Source: Bradyrhizobium huanghuaihaiense
GTDB lineage: Bacteria > Pseudomonadota > Alphaproteobacteria > Rhizobiales > Xanthobacteraceae
NCBI RefSeq assembly: GCF_007830635.1
Contig: NZ_VLLA01000028.1
Span: forward strand, 1-64,000
Length of the DNA: 64,000 nt
Direction: 5' to 3'
The notes beneath the pieces are model-generated. The model saw nothing but the letters and a program-made list of their open reading frames with translations. It was not told where the DNA came from and searched no databases. How positions within the stretch are numbered: position 1 is the first letter of the stretch; each line of letters starts with the position of its first letter. The position numbers and the translations under genes were made by a program. Of the stretch, positions 61,628 through 64,000 are shown in pieces.

Positions 61628-62454
61628 TATGCCCTCCTCTGTCGCGGTTGAGCCGCGCGAGCAGCACTCACCTCAATCTCGCGCAAGCTCGATACGATGA
61701 AGTCGGGAGCCATCAAGGACGGATCCTGACGCGTTGGCACGCCGGTTGTAACAAGCACCGTGGCAAGACCCGCCCTCTTTCCGGCTTGAATATCAGTAGG
61801 AACTTGATCTCCGATCATGATGGTCGACCCGCGCTTCGTACCGAGGCGTGAGAGCGCTGTCTCGATCATCGGCACTTGCGGCTTTCCAACGATCGAAGGC
61901 TGCACTTGCGTAGCAGCGGCCACAGCTGCAATGGTCGCACCAGCGCCAGGTTCGAACCCGCTGGCCGTCGGCAGCAGAAGATCGGGATTGGTTCCTATGA
62001 ACACAGCTCCATTGAGGATCGACTCAACCGCAATTCGCAGCTTCTCATGCGTGATGTCCCGGTCAAGCCCCATCACGACGGCTTCGGGCGCTCGGTCCGT
62101 GACCTCCAGCCCAACATCTCGCATGGCCGTCACAAGCGAGGAAGCTCCGATGACATAGATTCGCGTTAGGTGCGGATAATTGGTTCGAACGAGTTCTGCG
62201 GCGGTGATAGCGCTTGTAACGACCTGAGACGGTGCGATCGAAAGACCAGATCCTCTCAGCCTGCCGACGACGTCCTCCGGGGTATGCGTTGAATTGTTCG
62301 TCGCAAAGCAGAATGGCACGCCTGCTTTCTGCCATCTCGTAAACGCCTCTATGGCATCCGCTATTGCGGTGCCGCCACGATAAACGACGCCATCCAGATC
62401 GGAGATAATCCCTTCTATCGGCGGCCAGTTGATCTTAGAGCTGAGGCTAACCAT
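61627..62454 (-). CDS. HAD-IIA family sugar phosphatase (NagD-like)
   Basis: A 275-residue phosphatase. Motif I GIISDLDGVVYRGGTAIADA, motif II CFATNNSTHTPEDVVGRLR, Lys region IVGKPQVPMIETALSRLG and motif IV TIMIGDQVPTDIQAGKRAGL ATVLV. This is the NagD/phosphoglycolate/4-nitrophenylphosphatase branch. It sits between the SDR and ABC ATPase genes, overlapping both by a few bases, so all are co-transcribed. It probably dephosphorylates a sugar phosphate in this pathway. Confidence 0.9.
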   Translation of the reverse strand: MVSLSSKINWPPIEGIISDLDGVVYRGGTAIADAIEAFTRWQKAGVPFCFATNNSTHTPEDVVGRLRGSGLSIAPSQVVTSAITAAELVRTNYPHLTRIYVIGASSLVTAMRDVGLEVTDRAPEAVVMGLDRDITHEKLRIAVESILNGAVFIGTNPDLLLPTASGFEPGAGATIAAVAAATQVQPSIVGKPQVPMIETALSRLGTKRGSTIMIGDQVPTDIQAGKRAGLATVLVTTGVPTRQDPSLMAPDFIVSSLREIEVSAARAAQPRQRRA

Positions 62455-63217
62455 TCATCAGCATCCCACCATTCACATGGACAATCTGCCCGGTCATGTA
62501 GGAAGCTGCGGGGCTGGCCAGGAACACCGCAAGCCCTGCGATATCTTCCGGCAGTCCGACCCGGCCCAGCGGAATTCGGCCACTATGGCGCGCTTCGGTT
62601 TCCTCCCGCGGACGCCCGTGCAAGGGTGTATCGATAATCCCGGGAGCAATCGCGTTGACGTTGATCTTGAACGGAGCACATTCATAAGCGAGCAGCTTTG
62701 TCACATCGTGCACGATGGCTTTTGACAAGCAATAGTCGGCACCGCCAGCCTGGTAGTTGAAAACAGCACCTTGAGATGACAACGAGGACCCGACATTGAC
62801 GATGCGGCCGCCTTTGCTCTTCATGAAGCGCTCGATCGCCAGCTTCGCGCAACGAAGCACTGCGACGGAATTGATCTGGATGGTTTTTTCGATTCGATCG
62901 GCATTTCCGGTCAGAAGCGCCTGAGCCGATTTTATTCCGGCGTTGTTGATCAGGACATCGAGCCTGCCGAAGCGCTTGGCGATCTCATCAAGCACCCTGC
63001 CGACATCATCTTCTCGTGACACATCCATGCTCATCGGCAGGATGCCATTGCCGTGCGGCAAACGAGTCAGAATGACTCGCAGGTTTTCCAAATTCGCGTC
63101 GGTTGCCAGGACGTTCGCACCGCCTTGACGGAAAGCATTAGCTATGGCTGAGCCAATGCCTCCACCTGCACCGGTCACAAGCACGGTCCTGTCTGCAACT
63201 GAGAACTGTTCGGTCAT
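62447..63217 (-). CDS. SDR-family oxidoreductase
   Basis: A short-chain dehydrogenase of 256 residues. The coenzyme motif is VLVTGAGGGIGSAIANAFRQ, with Asp after strand 2 (ATDANL) favouring NAD; NNAGIK; catalytic Ser in VGSSLSSQGA and YCLSK for the YxxxK motif. ATG 63217 overlaps the kinase gene stop by ATGA. Likely oxidises a sugar or polyol. Confidence 0.92.
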   Translation of the reverse strand: MTEQFSVADRTVLVTGAGGGIGSAIANAFRQGGANVLATDANLENLRVILTRLPHGNGILPMSMDVSREDDVGRVLDEIAKRFGRLDVLINNAGIKSAQALLTGNADRIEKTIQINSVAVLRCAKLAIERFMKSKGGRIVNVGSSLSSQGAVFNYQAGGADYCLSKAIVHDVTKLLAYECAPFKINVNAIAPGIIDTPLHGRPREETEARHSGRIPLGRVGLPEDIAGLAVFLASPAASYMTGQIVHVNGGMLMNG

Positions 63218-64000
63218 TCCAACTCCAAGATCGATTGAGAATTCAGAAATTCGTCGACGGCCCAACTGCTAGGCATCGATCTTTGGGCGCCGCGTCGCGT
63301 CACACATAAGGCGGCAACCGCGAGCGCCTTTTTGATCGCTTCTCGTATCGGCAACCGATGAGCAAGAGAGGCTGCGAAAGCTCCATTAAAGGCATCCCCC
63401 GCCGCGGTCGTATCAACGACCTTCACAGGAAATGCGCGGAGCGCGAAAGTCGCGCTGGCATCGGCGTAGTAGGCTCCCTGCGCACCTAGCGTGATCAGCG
63501 CTGCCTTCGGCCCGAGATCGAGAAGCTTTCCAGCCGCATGAGCGGCGCCGTCGAAGTCATGCACCTCGACACCGGTGAGCTCGAAAGCTTCCGTCTGGTT
63601 TGGTGTGACGAAATCGACACTCCTCCACGCCGCGGGCGACAGGCCCGCCCTCACGGGGGCCGGATTGAAAATAAGATCGAATTCCTTGACGCTCTTCAAT
63701 GCAAAAAGGTGATTGAGCGCGGGGACCGGCATGCCCATTTCGGCAACGACGATTGCGTCCCGCTCAATGAATTCGGCCGCCTTCTCGACCATGCTCGGAG
63801 TGACATTTGCATTGGCTCCCGGGTCTATGACAATCATGTTGGAGCCGTCGTCGCCGACGAGGACAAGAGCAGAACCGGATATCTCCCCCGGGCATACCTC
63901 AATGGCATCAAGGCGGACACCTGCCTCACGCAGCGCTTGCAGCAACGATCGGCCAGCGTCATCATCGCCAAGCCGGGTGTAGAAGCTCGGCCGAAGCCCC
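63214..64000 (-). CDS. PfkB-family sugar kinase (5' end outside window)
   Basis: The C-terminal 260 or so residues of a ribokinase-like carbohydrate kinase. The frame is open to the right edge, where it reads SFYTRLGDDDAGRSLLQALREAG. Inside are LVLVGDDGSNMIVIDPGANA, FVTPNQTEAFELTGVEV and the ATP/anion-hole motif DTTAAGDAFNGAFAASLAHR with the catalytic Asp. It phosphorylates a sugar, then SDR and HAD act; the order in vivo is unknown. The first gene seen of the five-gene operon. Confidence 0.9.
   Translation of the reverse strand, partial: GLRPSFYTRLGDDDAGRSLLQALREAGVRLDAIEVCPGEISGSALVLVGDDGSNMIVIDPGANANVTPSMVEKAAEFIERDAIVVAEMGMPVPALNHLFALKSVKEFDLIFNPAPVRAGLSPAAWRSVDFVTPNQTEAFELTGVEVHDFDGAAHAAGKLLDLGPKAALITLGAQGAYYADASATFALRAFPVKVVDTTAAGDAFNGAFAASLAHRLPIREAIKKALAVAALCVTRRGAQRSMPSSWAVDEFLNSQSILELE

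Overview
The window is GC-rich, dense in insertion-sequence debris and broken genes, and carries a nodU-type carbamoyltransferase, several putative sigma-54 (-24/-12) promoters and many ABC, MFS and dehydrogenase genes. This fits a symbiosis or genomic island of a rhizobium, most likely Bradyrhizobium. The assignment rests on gene content and my memory of family sequences, not on a database search.

Layout. (1) 1-15.3 kb is an island-type graveyard: IS630, IS701, group II intron and IS5/IS1182 remnants, intact ISL3 and IS110 transposase genes, a truncated MFS gene, a cold-shock protein, a prolyl oligopeptidase and a chain of pseudogenes. One of these is a decayed copy of a locus that is intact at 57-60 kb. 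(2) 15.3-17.4 kb holds a small RiPP locus: a Nif11-leader precursor with a valine-rich C-terminus, behind a sigma-54-like promoter, then a PoyD-like radical SAM peptide epimerase with an apparent one-base frameshift. (3) 17.4-23.4 kb holds a DUF2130 remnant, a TrlF-type PHP/ATPase, a frameshifted AlbA_2 gene and an integrase remnant, resembling a worn defence or integration module. (4) 23.4-31.4 kb is a divergent biosynthetic cluster: nodU-type carbamoyltransferase and aminotransferase-fold protein on the minus strand; PurF-like protein, HAD hydrolase and beta-hydroxyacid dehydrogenase overlapping on the plus strand. Three sigma-54-like promoters serve it. Two of its enzymes lack the usual catalytic residue (PLP lysine; amidotransferase cysteine).

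(5) 32-44.5 kb is a catabolic region: aldehyde dehydrogenase, DapA-family lyase/aldolase, GH88 hydrolase, CoA-transferase, LacI regulator, a broken CehA/McbA hydrolase, MHS-type MFS transporter and enoyl-CoA hydratase. Three copies of a TGAAATCGATTTCA-type palindrome suggest a LacI regulon. (6) 44.5-51.8 kb is a complete branched-chain/urea/amide-type ABC transporter operon with an amidohydrolase and two closely similar Tat-dependent binding proteins. (7) 52.2-53.5 kb has a small XRE-type regulator and a pyruvate kinase pseudogene. (8) 53.6-64 kb has a flavoprotein, a PEP-hydrolase-like TIM-barrel protein and a Tm-1-like protein in one minus-strand operon, a second shortened TIM-barrel gene diverging from it, a regulator fusing a TIM barrel to a degenerate AAA+ domain and Fis-type HTH, and a sugar-type operon (UgpC-like ATPase, HAD phosphatase, SDR, PfkB kinase) running off the right edge.

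Two kinds of dispersed element tie regions together. A regulatory block (palindrome GGTCTAGACC, then a 10-bp-period direct repeat TGGGTA-N4-TGGGTA starting exactly 47 bp after the palindrome start) occurs at the Tm-1/TIM-barrel loci. A tandem-hairpin, terminator-like element occurs three times on the minus strand.
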